A DNA stretch of 9,002 nt from an uncultured Clostridia bacterium (GTDB lineage Bacteria; Bacillota; Clostridia; Oscillospirales; Oscillospiraceae): contig CALYTU010000060.1 in NCBI GenBank assembly GCA_945487445.1, forward strand, positions 1 through 9,002, given 5' to 3'. Made by a program: the position numbers and the translations under genes. The notes under the pieces were generated by a model. The model saw only the letters and a list, made by a program, of their open reading frames with translations. It was not told the DNA's origin and did no database searches. Positions 1 to 5,898 of the stretch are shown piece after piece (within the stretch, counting starts at the first letter, position 1; every line of letters starts with the position of its first letter).

Positions 1-1
1 T

Positions 2-55
2 CACTCTTGGATACAAGATCTTGTAGCAGGTCCTCACTTTGCAACTATACCCTAT
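2..55 (+). other. possible C-terminal remnant of a transaldolase-family gene
   Basis: Reading from base 2, the frame encodes DLVAGPHFATIPY (bases 17-55), which resembles the beta-strand/phosphate-binding motif near the C terminus of small transaldolases (pattern L-x-A-G-A-x-x-x-T-I-P-Y). After the Tyr the similarity stops, and the DNA becomes A-rich leader sequence. The frame stays open without a stop into rpiB, so if this is a transaldolase end it is truncated or frameshifted rather than intact. Codon use (GTA, GCA, CCT, ACT) is less GC-rich than in the genes to the right. Transaldolase would fit beside rpiB because both serve the non-oxidative pentose phosphate pathway. The match is short and the window edge cuts it, so this is tentative. 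Confidence 0.3.
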
Positions 56-75
56 CAAAAAACACAAAATCAAGC

Positions 76-82
76 AAGGAGG
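76..82 (+). promoter_or_regulatory. ribosome binding site of rpiB
   Basis: AAGGAGG lies 9 bases before the ATG at 92, a near-perfect Shine-Dalgarno at good spacing. It fixes the rpiB start even though the same frame is open further upstream to base 2. I see no convincing sigma-70 promoter in bases 1-75, so the promoter is probably outside the window or the gene is read from upstream. Confidence 0.85.
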
Positions 83-91
83 AACAAGAAT

Positions 92-526
92 ATGATCGCA
101 TTAGCCTGTGACCACGGCGCGCTGGAGCTCAAGGAGGCCATCAAGGCCCATCTGGAGGCGCGCGGTCTGGCATACAAGGATTTCGGCACCTTCACGAAGG
201 ACAGCTGCGACTATCCCGATTTTGCCGCACCCGCCGCACAGGCGGTGGCAAGCGGCGCGTGTGAGAAGGGAATTGTCTGCTGTACCACGGGCATCGGCGT
301 CTCCATCGTTGCAAACAAGATCCCGGGCGTGCGCTGCGCTCTGCTGCACGATCACATGTGCGCCCGCCTGACCCGGCAGCACAACAACGCAAACATGATG
401 GCCCTGGGCGCCGCCGTCACGCCCCCCAAGATGGCCATGGAGATCATCGACATCTTCCTGGACACCGAATTTGAGGGCGGACGCCACCAGCGCCGCGTTG
501 ACAAGATCACAGCCCTGGAAAAATGA
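92..526 (+). CDS. rpiB: ribose-5-phosphate isomerase B
   Basis: This 144-residue cytosolic enzyme of the RpiB/LacAB family interconverts ribose 5-phosphate and ribulose 5-phosphate in the non-oxidative pentose phosphate pathway. The length is typical. Visible signatures are the N-terminal ALACDHGA (residues 3-10, with Asp7-His8), the phosphate/anion-hole loop CCTTGIGVSIVANK (63-76), where Cys64 aligns with the catalytic Cys of E. coli RpiB, and RQHNNANMMALG (95-106), with His97 and Asn98 in the usual substrate-binding positions. The loop reads C-T-T-G-I-G rather than the commoner C-G-T-G-I-G, a conservative variation. The start is set by the AAGGAGG at 76-82. It is the only plus-strand gene here and converges on ligA, with only 54 bases between the two stops. 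The related LacA/LacB galactose-6-phosphate isomerase subunits are the main alternative, but no lac/tagatose genes are nearby. Confidence 0.93.
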   Translation: MIALACDHGALELKEAIKAHLEARGLAYKDFGTFTKDSCDYPDFAAPAAQAVASGACEKGIVCCTTGIGVSIVANKIPGVRCALLHDHMCARLTRQHNNANMMALGAAVTPPKMAMEIIDIFLDTEFEGGRHQRRVDKITALEK

Positions 527-542
527 CCGCAACCGATTGCGG
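517..542 (-). terminator. probable terminator of ligA, overlapping the rpiB terminator
   Basis: CCGCAA (527-532) and TTGCGG (537-542) form a 6-bp stem with a 4-base loop. Read on the minus strand it is followed by TCATTTTTCC, a short U-tract formed by the complement of the last rpiB codons. It shares bases 541-542 with the larger hairpin at 541-573, so the two structures partly exclude each other. The stem is short, so efficiency is uncertain. The larger hairpin could also act on this strand. Confidence 0.5.
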
Positions 543-585
543 ACCCGCCGCGGGGTTTTCCCGCGACGGGTCCGTGTTTGTTATT
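541..585 (+). terminator. rho-independent terminator of rpiB
   Basis: A long GC-rich hairpin starts 15 bases after the rpiB stop. Arms GGACCCG (541-547) and CGGGTCC (567-573) continue, after one C/A mismatch, into CGCGGG (549-554) and CCCGCG (560-565) around a GTTTT loop. It is followed by the T-rich GTGTTTGTTATT (574-585), which runs into the last codons of ligA on the other strand. It should stop rpiB transcripts before they become antisense to ligA. Confidence 0.8.
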
Positions 586-2554
586 CCAGCATCTCCAGGA
601 ACTCGTCCTCCGTCAGCACGGGGACACCCAACTCGTTCGCCTTTCGGAGCTTGGAGCCGGCGTTTTCACCGGCCACGACGAAGGTGGTTTTTTTGGAGAC
701 GGAGCCGCTGGCCTTGCCGCCGAAGGCTTCGATCCGCTCGGTGGCCTCCTCCCGGGTGAAGCGGGTCAGGGCCCCGGTGAGGACAAAGGTCTTGCCCTCG
801 AAGCGCCGGTCGGTGATCTCCGCCGTGGAGGTAAAGTTGACCCCTGCCTGTCGAAGCCGTTCGATCATATGACGGGACTGCGGGCTTCGGAACCAGGAAG
901 CAATGCTCCGGGCGGTGATTGCACCCACATCCGGAATCCCGGTGAGCCGTTCTTCGTCGGCCGTGATCAGTTCATCCAGGGTCCCGAAGGCACGGGCCAG
1001 AAGCTTGCCAGCCTTGGCTCCCACCTGACGGATGCCCAGGGCGTAAATCAGCCGGGAGAGGTCGTTGGTCTTGCTGGCCTCGATGGAGGCCAGCAGCTTC
1101 TTCGGGGCCTTGTCGCCGTTTTTCCAAAGGGTAGAGAGCTGTTCCAGTGTCAGGTAATAGAGGTCGGCGGGGGATTGAATGTGGCCCGCAGCAATGAGTT
1201 GGTCCACAATGGCGCTGCCCAGACCTTCAATGTCCATTGCATCCCGGGAGACGAAGTGCGCGATGTTCCTGCTGAGCTGGGCGGGGCATTCCGCCCCGGT
1301 GCAGCGCAGGGCGGCTCCCTCCTCGTCCCGTTCGACTGGTGCACCGCAGACCGGGCAAAGAGCGGGCAGGCGGTAGGGGACAGCCCCCTCCGGGCGCTTT
1401 TCCGGCACAACACCGAGAATCTCCGGGATGATCTCTCCGGCTTTGCGAATTTGGACGGTGTCGCCCACGCGGATGTCCTTTTCCGTGATGAAGTCCTGGT
1501 TGTGAAGCGTGGCGTTGGTGACGGTGGTCCCGGCCAGGCGGACCGGATCCACCACGGCTTTCGGTGTCAGAACGCCCGTGCGGCCCACCTGTACCACGAT
1601 CTGCCGCAGGACCGTCTCCTTGATCTCCGGCGGGTACTTGTAGGCTGCGGCCCAGCGGGGGAACTTGGCTGTAGAGCCCAGCAAGCGGCGGCCTTCCAGA
1701 TCGTTAAGCTTCACCACCGCGCCGTCGATGTCATAGGAAAAGCTCCCCCGGCTTTCATTGATGGCCGCGATCCGGGCGTTGATCTCGGTCAGGCCTTTGC
1801 AGAGTTGATAAGGAATGACCTTGAATTGCAGGCTCCGCAGGAAGTCCAGGGTCTCTGCATGAGTGGAGAAGTCCCGGCCCTCGCAGAGCTGAAGATTGAA
1901 GATCAGAATGTCGAGCTGACGCTTGGCGGCAATTTTGGGGTCCAACTGGCGCAGGGAGCCCGCCGCAGCGTTGCGGGGGTTGGCAAAAAGAGGCTCTCCT
2001 GCCTCCTCCCGGGCCACGTTGAGCGCCTCGAAGACGCGCTTGGGCATGAAGACTTCCCCCCGGACAATCAGCCGGTGGGGCGCGTTTTCCAGTTTCATGG
2101 GAATGGAGCGGACGGTGCGCAGGTTTTGGGTCACATCTTCGCCGATCCGGCCGTCGCCTCTGGTTGCGCCCCGGACGAAACGCCCGTCCACATATTCCAG
2201 AGCCACGGAAAGACCGTCCACCTTGGGCTCCACAGTGAAAACCGGAGCGGGGACGGTCTGGCGAATCCGGTCGGTGAACTCGGCCAGTTCCTCCAGGGAA
2301 AACACGTCCTGCAGGCTCTCCAGCGGGACAGGATGCTCCACCTTTTCAAACTGGCTCAGCGCCTTCCCGCCCACTCGCTGGGTGGGGGAATCGGGCGTCA
2401 AAAGCTCGGGGTGCTCCGCCTCGAGCACCTCCAGACGGCGGAGCAGACGGTCATATTCATAGTCCTCCATGGTTGGATCGTCGAGGACATAGTAGCGGTA
2501 GTTGGCGTCGTTCAGAATTTGGGTTAACTGCCGGACTTCTTCTTTGGGTTCCAT
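581..2554 (-). CDS. ligA: NAD+-dependent DNA ligase LigA
   Basis: The 657-residue enzyme seals nicks in DNA during replication and repair, using NAD+ as the adenylate donor. All domains are present in order: N-terminal NMN-binding Ia domain (about 1-70, YRYYVLDDPTMEDYEYD at 19-35), the adenylation domain with the nucleophile motif EPKVDG (catalytic Lys111), RGDGRIGEDVT (132-142), NPRNAAAGSLRQLDP (192-206) and KFPRWAAAYKYPPE (297-310). Next come the OB fold (VQVGRTGVLTPKAVVDPV, 321-338), a four-Cys zinc finger (Cys400, Cys403, Cys418, Cys423), helix-hairpin-helix repeats (about 441-575) and a C-terminal BRCT domain (about 583-657). The ATG is preceded at 7-base spacing by AGGAGA (2562-2567), which lies inside the end of yunB. 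The gap to the yunB stop is 3 bases, so the two are in one transcript. A complete, ordinary ligase with no lesion seen. Confidence 0.97.
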   Translation of the reverse strand: MEPKEEVRQLTQILNDANYRYYVLDDPTMEDYEYDRLLRRLEVLEAEHPELLTPDSPTQRVGGKALSQFEKVEHPVPLESLQDVFSLEELAEFTDRIRQTVPAPVFTVEPKVDGLSVALEYVDGRFVRGATRGDGRIGEDVTQNLRTVRSIPMKLENAPHRLIVRGEVFMPKRVFEALNVAREEAGEPLFANPRNAAAGSLRQLDPKIAAKRQLDILIFNLQLCEGRDFSTHAETLDFLRSLQFKVIPYQLCKGLTEINARIAAINESRGSFSYDIDGAVVKLNDLEGRRLLGSTAKFPRWAAAYKYPPEIKETVLRQIVVQVGRTGVLTPKAVVDPVRLAGTTVTNATLHNQDFITEKDIRVGDTVQIRKAGEIIPEILGVVPEKRPEGAVPYRLPALCPVCGAPVERDEEGAALRCTGAECPAQLSRNIAHFVSRDAMDIEGLGSAIVDQLIAAGHIQSPADLYYLTLEQLSTLWKNGDKAPKKLLASIEASKTNDLSRLIYALGIRQVGAKAGKLLARAFGTLDELITADEERLTGIPDVGAITARSIASWFRSPQSRHMIERLRQAGVNFTSTAEITDRRFEGKTFVLTGALTRFTREEATERIEAFGGKASGSVSKKTTFVVAGENAGSKLRKANELGVPVLTEDEFLEMLE

Positions 2555-2557
2555 GGT

Positions 2558-3202
2558 TTATTCTCCTGTGTTGTACAAAATGTTGGGAACGTCTCCCACC
2601 AAAATCGTCTGGGCTACGGGGACGGTACAGGACACCTGCCGGGAGAGGAGCCCCGCCGGAGTGAACAAAAGCAGATCCACCTCCACCCGCAGATCGAGCC
2701 GATGCAGGGTTTGGTTGACGCCTGTGGCGGAAAAGCCGCTCTCCAGCTCCGCATTCGTCGAGCGAAGGGACACCACTCGGACGGGCAGGCTTCCGCCGTG
2801 GCCGGAGAGGAGGGCGGGGAACAGGGCGTTGCCCAGCGGGACACCCACGCTTTGGCGGACCCGTTCGGGAATTCGCTCGTCCAGCTCGCGGAGAATCACG
2901 GATTTCATGCGATTGACCGCCCCGAGGTCGATCCGGGCCGCAGCCACGCTGCCGTCGGCGGTGCGCTCGAAGGTGACAAGGTCCTCATAGCAAAGCTGAC
3001 CCTCGGCCAGGTAGGCATCCACGGCCTCGTTAATCAGGTTGGAGGTCTCGTTGTCCAGTTGCATCGTCACCAGCTCCCGAACGGTCGGCAGCCAGCCATA
3101 GTGAAGGTACAAGACCAGGCCGAGGACAAGGGTCAACACTAAAAAGCGGGTCCTCGGCCGGATGGGCCGTCGAGGCCGAAAGCGCATATGGATGAACCGC
3201 AT
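2558..3202 (-). CDS. yunB: sporulation protein YunB
   Basis: The 214-residue protein belongs to the YunB family, which in Bacillus subtilis is a mother-cell (sigma-E controlled) sporulation protein; its biochemical role is unknown. It has an Arg-rich cytosolic N terminus (residues 7-18), one membrane segment (about 19-36) and an extracytoplasmic domain. Family hallmarks are VPLGNALFPALLSG (121-134), the segment ATGVNQTLHRLDLRVEV (159-175) and VPVAQTILVGDVPN (194-207) close to the C terminus. I chose the ATG at 3202 because AGAGGTGG lies just upstream; the second Met (3187) has no Shine-Dalgarno. Genes on both sides lie on the same strand: the DUF2974 hydrolase 77 bases upstream and ligA 3 bases downstream. 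CCTCT/AGAGG at 3210-3221 can pair around the ribosome binding site. The gene marks the host as a spore-forming Firmicute. Confidence 0.92.
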   Translation of the reverse strand: MRFIHMRFRPRRPIRPRTRFLVLTLVLGLVLYLHYGWLPTVRELVTMQLDNETSNLINEAVDAYLAEGQLCYEDLVTFERTADGSVAAARIDLGAVNRMKSVILRELDERIPERVRQSVGVPLGNALFPALLSGHGGSLPVRVVSLRSTNAELESGFSATGVNQTLHRLDLRVEVDLLLFTPAGLLSRQVSCTVPVAQTILVGDVPNILYNTGE

Positions 3203-3279
3203 ATAACCACCTCTTGAGAGGATATGCGTCTTGCGCCCGGAACATGCGGCCCGCGTGCGGGAAATCGCGGATCAAGCTG

Positions 3280-4398
3280 CTATTGTTTGCCCGAACCCTT
3301 GGCGGTCATTTCCTTGGCTGAAGCGCCGGTGGACTGGACCAGCTTTCCGGTGGCGGCCAGCAATTCTTTCTGCTTCTGCCTGGGCAGAGTCCGGAAGGCG
3401 GACATCATCAGCTCGGCGGTCCGTCTCTTTTTCGTGGTCATGGAGTGAAATGAATCCTCGCCCGTGGCCTCGAAGACAGTGAACAGAGAGTCCACCAGGG
3501 AGCGGAGCGTGGCGTCGTCCTGGCGGGCAACCCAGTTGTCCACAGTCTTTTCCAGATACGCGCCTTTGCGGGTCAGCTCCGCCGGGACAAAGGCTGTGGG
3601 GCCGCATTCCCAACTGAAGCCGTCGTGCTGAACCAGACCGGAGGCACTGGATTTTACGATCCTTCGCTCGCAGTCGCTCTCCAGCAGCAGACCGATTATG
3701 GATGTGTCGGGGACGATGGAGATGCATTTTGGCTGAATGCGCCGATAGCCCTCCAAAACCCGGACCTCGTCCCGGAAGCCCGGTCCGTCGTTGGAGTAGA
3801 CCTGCTCAATTCGGTTCTGCAGAGCGGAATTTGAACAGGCGGCGGCGTAGATGGCAAAATTGCCCCCTTTGGAGTGGCCTCCCACGCGCAAAGGCCGGTC
3901 CGTCAGACTTCCGATCCGTATCAGATAGTCCACGGCCCGGAGCTGGCCCTGGGTGCCGCTCCGGTAAGAGAGAATGAGATCCTCCTTCCAGCCAACCACC
4001 GTACCATCTGTGCCCCGGAAGGCAACATAGGCCCTTCCGTCCGGGATCAGGAAGGTCACGGCGGCGAACTGGACAGCGGCGTCTTTGTCGGTTACGGCTT
4101 CATAGCAGCACAGTCCCAGCTCCCGGAACCGGGTGCCTTCCAGCATGGCGTCCATCAGAAAGGGTGCGCGGGCCGTATAAGAGTAGGCGGTGCGGGCCTC
4201 GATCTTCTCCCGGTCATGGAGGGAATAGAAGCGGGCCCGGACCTCGGCCAGGGGCAGGGCCGTCCCGTCGTTGGGGACGACCCCGGTGAAGTCGGTGTAG
4301 ACCAGCTCGGAGAGGATTAGATTGTCCACCTCGTTGAACGGCGCGGCGGATAACGGGACGTCAGCCCGCCAGCGTAAGTAATCAAATACGTTTGGCAT
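3280..4398 (-). CDS. Mbeg1-like (DUF2974) alpha/beta-hydrolase
   Basis: A 372-residue protein of the DUF2974/Mbeg1-like family of lipase-type hydrolases, common in clostridia, with unknown substrate. Seen: the family N terminus NVFDYLRWRADVPLSAAPFNEVDNLILSELVY in part (residues 3-34), a class-3-lipase-like VAFRGTDGTVVGWKEDL (125-141) that would supply the oxyanion strand, and the nucleophile elbow GGHSKGGNFA (173-182), with Ser176 in G-H-S-K-G. DGPGF follows at 204-208. Asp231 (IVPDTSIIG) and His258 (VQHDGFSWE) are sensible candidates to complete the catalytic triad. There is no signal peptide or membrane segment, so it is probably cytosolic. The C terminus (about 320-372) is basic and probably helical. 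The start ATG is preceded by GAGG at about 7 bases. It lies 77 bases before yunB on the same strand, so joint transcription is possible but not proven. Confidence 0.85.
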   Translation of the reverse strand: MPNVFDYLRWRADVPLSAAPFNEVDNLILSELVYTDFTGVVPNDGTALPLAEVRARFYSLHDREKIEARTAYSYTARAPFLMDAMLEGTRFRELGLCCYEAVTDKDAAVQFAAVTFLIPDGRAYVAFRGTDGTVVGWKEDLILSYRSGTQGQLRAVDYLIRIGSLTDRPLRVGGHSKGGNFAIYAAACSNSALQNRIEQVYSNDGPGFRDEVRVLEGYRRIQPKCISIVPDTSIIGLLLESDCERRIVKSSASGLVQHDGFSWECGPTAFVPAELTRKGAYLEKTVDNWVARQDDATLRSLVDSLFTVFEATGEDSFHSMTTKKRRTAELMMSAFRTLPRQKQKELLAATGKLVQSTGASAKEMTAKGSGKQ

Positions 4399-4425
4399 AA
4401 AAAACCTCGCAAATAGTGACAGTGA

Positions 4426-4438
4426 ACAAGTGACTTGT
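4426..4438. promoter_or_regulatory. 13-bp inverted repeat upstream of the DUF2974 gene (possible operator)
   Basis: ACAAGT-G-ACTTGT is a perfect odd-length inverted repeat centred 34 bases before the start codon of the hydrolase gene. The position suits a repressor site between promoter and ribosome binding site. TAATAC (complement of 4439-4444), directly upstream, could be a weak -10 box, but no matching -35 is seen. Function is inferred from position only. Confidence 0.3.
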
Positions 4439-4473
4439 ATTATTGCCTTTTCAGCTCTATTTTACTCCAGGGA

Positions 4474-4513
4474 CGAAGAAAAGGCAACAGAAAATTCCTT
4501 CTGCTGCCCTTTG
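4474..4513 (-). terminator. probable terminator of the lipoprotein gene or operon
   Basis: AAAGGCAACAGAA (4480-4492) and TTCTGCTGCCCTTT (4499-4512) form a long imperfect stem with one bulge and one G-T pair. On the minus strand it is followed by the T-rich TTCTTC. On the plus strand it is followed by GGTTTTTC. It lies just past the stop of the lipoprotein gene at 4534 and before the hydrolase gene, so it probably separates the two transcription units. Confidence 0.55.
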
Positions 4514-4533
4514 GTTTTTCAGTTGATTCCGAA

Positions 4534-5016
4534 TTAGCCGGAATAGGGAACGGGGACAAAGTGGTAGGTCTCCCCCTGCTCGTTGCGAATCTCAATGGCC
4601 TCGGCGCTGGCGGAAACCAGGGTGTAGGACCGGACGGTGTCCGTGGGAAAGTCGATGGTCAGAGCCCCCTCGTCAGAGTAATTGTAACCGATCCAAACGC
4701 CGCGGTTATCGGTGATTTCCAGATAGTCCACATAGACAAATCCGTTGTCATAAAAGCGGATCAAAAAGGGTTCGGAAATGCGCCCCTCCTCCAGCAACTC
4801 GCTCACCTCGACCCGGCTTCCGTCGGCCAGGATTACATGGTCCGCCTCCCATTCCGTCAGCTTGTAGGAGACATGGGAAACGCCGGCCGGGGCATCTTCT
4901 TTTGTGGCGGCGGTGGTGTCCATCTGGTTCCGGCTCTCCGCCGGAAGCTGAACCTGTTTCCCGCATCCAGCCAGAAACAGCACCAGCAAAACAAAAGCGC
5001 TTACAATCCTTTTCAT
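4534..5016 (-). CDS. small lipoprotein of unknown function
   Basis: This encodes a 160-residue secreted lipoprotein. A short basic start (MKR), a hydrophobic stretch (VSAFVLLVLFLAG) and the lipobox L-A-G-C predict cleavage before Cys18, lipid attachment and anchoring on the outer face of the membrane. The mature part begins with a low-complexity linker (about 19-45) and continues with a probably beta-rich domain (YKLTEWEADHVILADG, VYVDYLEITDNRGVWIGYN, TYHFVPVPYSG). I do not recognise a family. The start at 5016 is chosen because AGAGGG (5023-5028) sits exactly 6 bases before it. The Met at 5022 would have no spacing, and the longer form from 5055 would put charged residues before the signal peptide. 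It follows the SDR gene on the same strand after about 90 bases containing a hairpin element, so it may be a distal member of that operon or an independent gene. Confidence 0.75.
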   Translation of the reverse strand: MKRIVSAFVLLVLFLAGCGKQVQLPAESRNQMDTTAATKEDAPAGVSHVSYKLTEWEADHVILADGSRVEVSELLEEGRISEPFLIRFYDNGFVYVDYLEITDNRGVWIGYNYSDEGALTIDFPTDTVRSYTLVSASAEAIEIRNEQGETYHFVPVPYSG

Positions 5017-5022
5017 TTTCAT

Positions 5023-5028
5023 CCCTCT
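5023..5028 (-). promoter_or_regulatory. ribosome binding site deciding the lipoprotein start
   Basis: The complement of 5023-5028 reads AGAGGG. It abuts the first of two nearby ATGs (5022) and lies 6 bases before the second (5016), which favours the second as the true start and gives a standard type-II signal peptide. Confidence 0.65.
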
Positions 5029-5065
5029 TTTGTGCGGTTTCCCCCTGCTTGTCACTTCTCAGGTG

Positions 5066-5098
5066 CGGGGGACGGCAGACATGATGCTTGTCCCTACA
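5066..5098. repeat. dispersed-type hairpin element (GTAGGGAC...GTCCC)
   Basis: Between the SDR stop and the lipoprotein gene, GGGACG-GCA (5069-5077) pairs with TGC-T-TGTCCC (5085-5094) around a 7-base loop. On the minus strand its flank reads TGTAGGGAC, which resembles the GTAGGGGCG units at 7206 and 7291. There is no good U-tract on the minus strand, so it is more likely a member of a dispersed palindromic repeat family than a simple terminator, though it could weaken read-through into the lipoprotein gene. Confidence 0.5.
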
Positions 5099-5106
5099 CG
5101 CGAGCG

Positions 5107-5898
5107 TCAGGCGTACAGCTTCCCGATCACCCAGTTGGCCAGCCGGGAGGGCAGGAGCTTGAGCAGTACGCAGATGGCCTTGTAGGAAAAGCCGATGGTA
5201 TAGACCGGCTTGGGCTGCTTTTTCAAGGCTACCTTGGCGATATAAGCGCCGGCTGCTGCGGGGTCCATGCCGTTTTCCTCGTCGTGCTCCATCTTGGCAA
5301 CGGACTTGGAGATCCGACCGTCGTAGGCTTCGTCTCCGGCGATGGACTTCTCCCGCGCGGCGGTGAAGCCGGTTTGAATGTCCCCGGGCTGAACGGCCGT
5401 GACGGTGATCCCGTAGGGCCGGACCTCATTGGCCAGGGCAGCGGTCCAGGCGTTGATGGCAGCCTTGGAGGCGGAATAGTAGGCTTGAAAGGGGATGGCG
5501 GCAGGAGCGGCCACGGAGCTGATGTTTACAATCCTACCGTTCCGGCGCTGGCGCATGTGGGGCAGAACGGCACGGGTCATATTGACCGTGCCAAAGAAAT
5601 TGACTTCCATCTGCTTTTTCGCCTCGGCCAGCTCCGTAAACTCCACGGCGCCTGAGATGCCGAAGCCTGCGCAGTTCACCAGTAGGTCAATGTCACCTGC
5701 CTTGTGCAGGACGGCCTGAACAGCCTCGGCACACTGGCGCTCGTCGCTCACATCGGCGCAGAGGTGGTGCAGGCCCTTTTCCGTGAAGGGACGCCGCGAA
5801 AGAATGAAAACGGTCAGCCCCCTGCTTCGCAGGGCGCGGGCAGCGGCCAGACCGATGCCGGAGCTTCCTCCGGTGACAATGGCGACGGTGTCAGCCAT
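5107..5898 (-). CDS. short-chain dehydrogenase/reductase, candidate 3-ketosphinganine-type reductase
   Basis: A 263-residue classical SDR. The nucleotide-binding motif is TGGSSGIG (residues 9-16). NCAG is at 75-78, the structural Asn is Asn100, and the catalytic residues are Ser128, Tyr141 and Lys145 (YSASK). Ser-Arg-Arg (34-36) after the second strand suggests preference for NADPH. The C terminus (about 233-263) is hydrophobic and amphipathic (AICVLLKLLP, LANWVIGKLY), which could bring it to the membrane. The start ATG overlaps the last 8 bases of the alpha-oxoamine synthase gene, and its ribosome binding site (AAGG, GGTG) is inside that gene, so the two proteins are made together. By context it probably reduces the 3-keto product of the upstream synthase to an amino alcohol, as 3-ketodihydrosphingosine reductase does. 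SDR specificity cannot be read from sequence alone, so the substrate is inference. Confidence 0.85.
   Translation of the reverse strand: MADTVAIVTGGSSGIGLAAARALRSRGLTVFILSRRPFTEKGLHHLCADVSDERQCAEAVQAVLHKAGDIDLLVNCAGFGISGAVEFTELAEAKKQMEVNFFGTVNMTRAVLPHMRQRRNGRIVNISSVAAPAAIPFQAYYSASKAAINAWTAALANEVRPYGITVTAVQPGDIQTGFTAAREKSIAGDEAYDGRISKSVAKMEHDEENGMDPAAAGAYIAKVALKKQPKPVYTIGFSYKAICVLLKLLPSRLANWVIGKLYA

Noticed and set aside
22..51. A sigma-70 promoter for rpiB (TTGTAG with TATACC)
   Set aside because: Spacing is about 19 bases and the -10 box is poor. The stretch looks more like coding sequence than a promoter.
578..2527. A 649-codon open frame on the plus strand, antisense to ligA
   Set aside because: It mirrors the full-length ligA, whose domains are unambiguous. 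Its translation is Gly/His/Gln-rich with no recognisable fold, as expected for a GC-rich antisense frame in phase with codon position 3.
3219..3247. Sigma-E-like boxes upstream of yunB on the minus strand (GCATGTT, 14 bases, CATATCCT)
   Set aside because: Tempting because YunB is sigma-E controlled in B. subtilis, but the -10 match is partial and the implied start would leave only about ten bases before the ATG, barely including the ribosome binding site.
3250..3261. CCCGCGTGCGGG hairpin between the hydrolase gene and yunB as a terminator
   Set aside because: The stem is only 4-5 bp and no T-run follows on the minus strand.
4435..5655. A 406-codon plus-strand frame spanning the lipoprotein and SDR genes
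   Set aside because: It crosses two real minus-strand genes and their intergenic hairpin, has low-complexity Gly-rich sequence and no ribosome binding site. It is a composition artefact.
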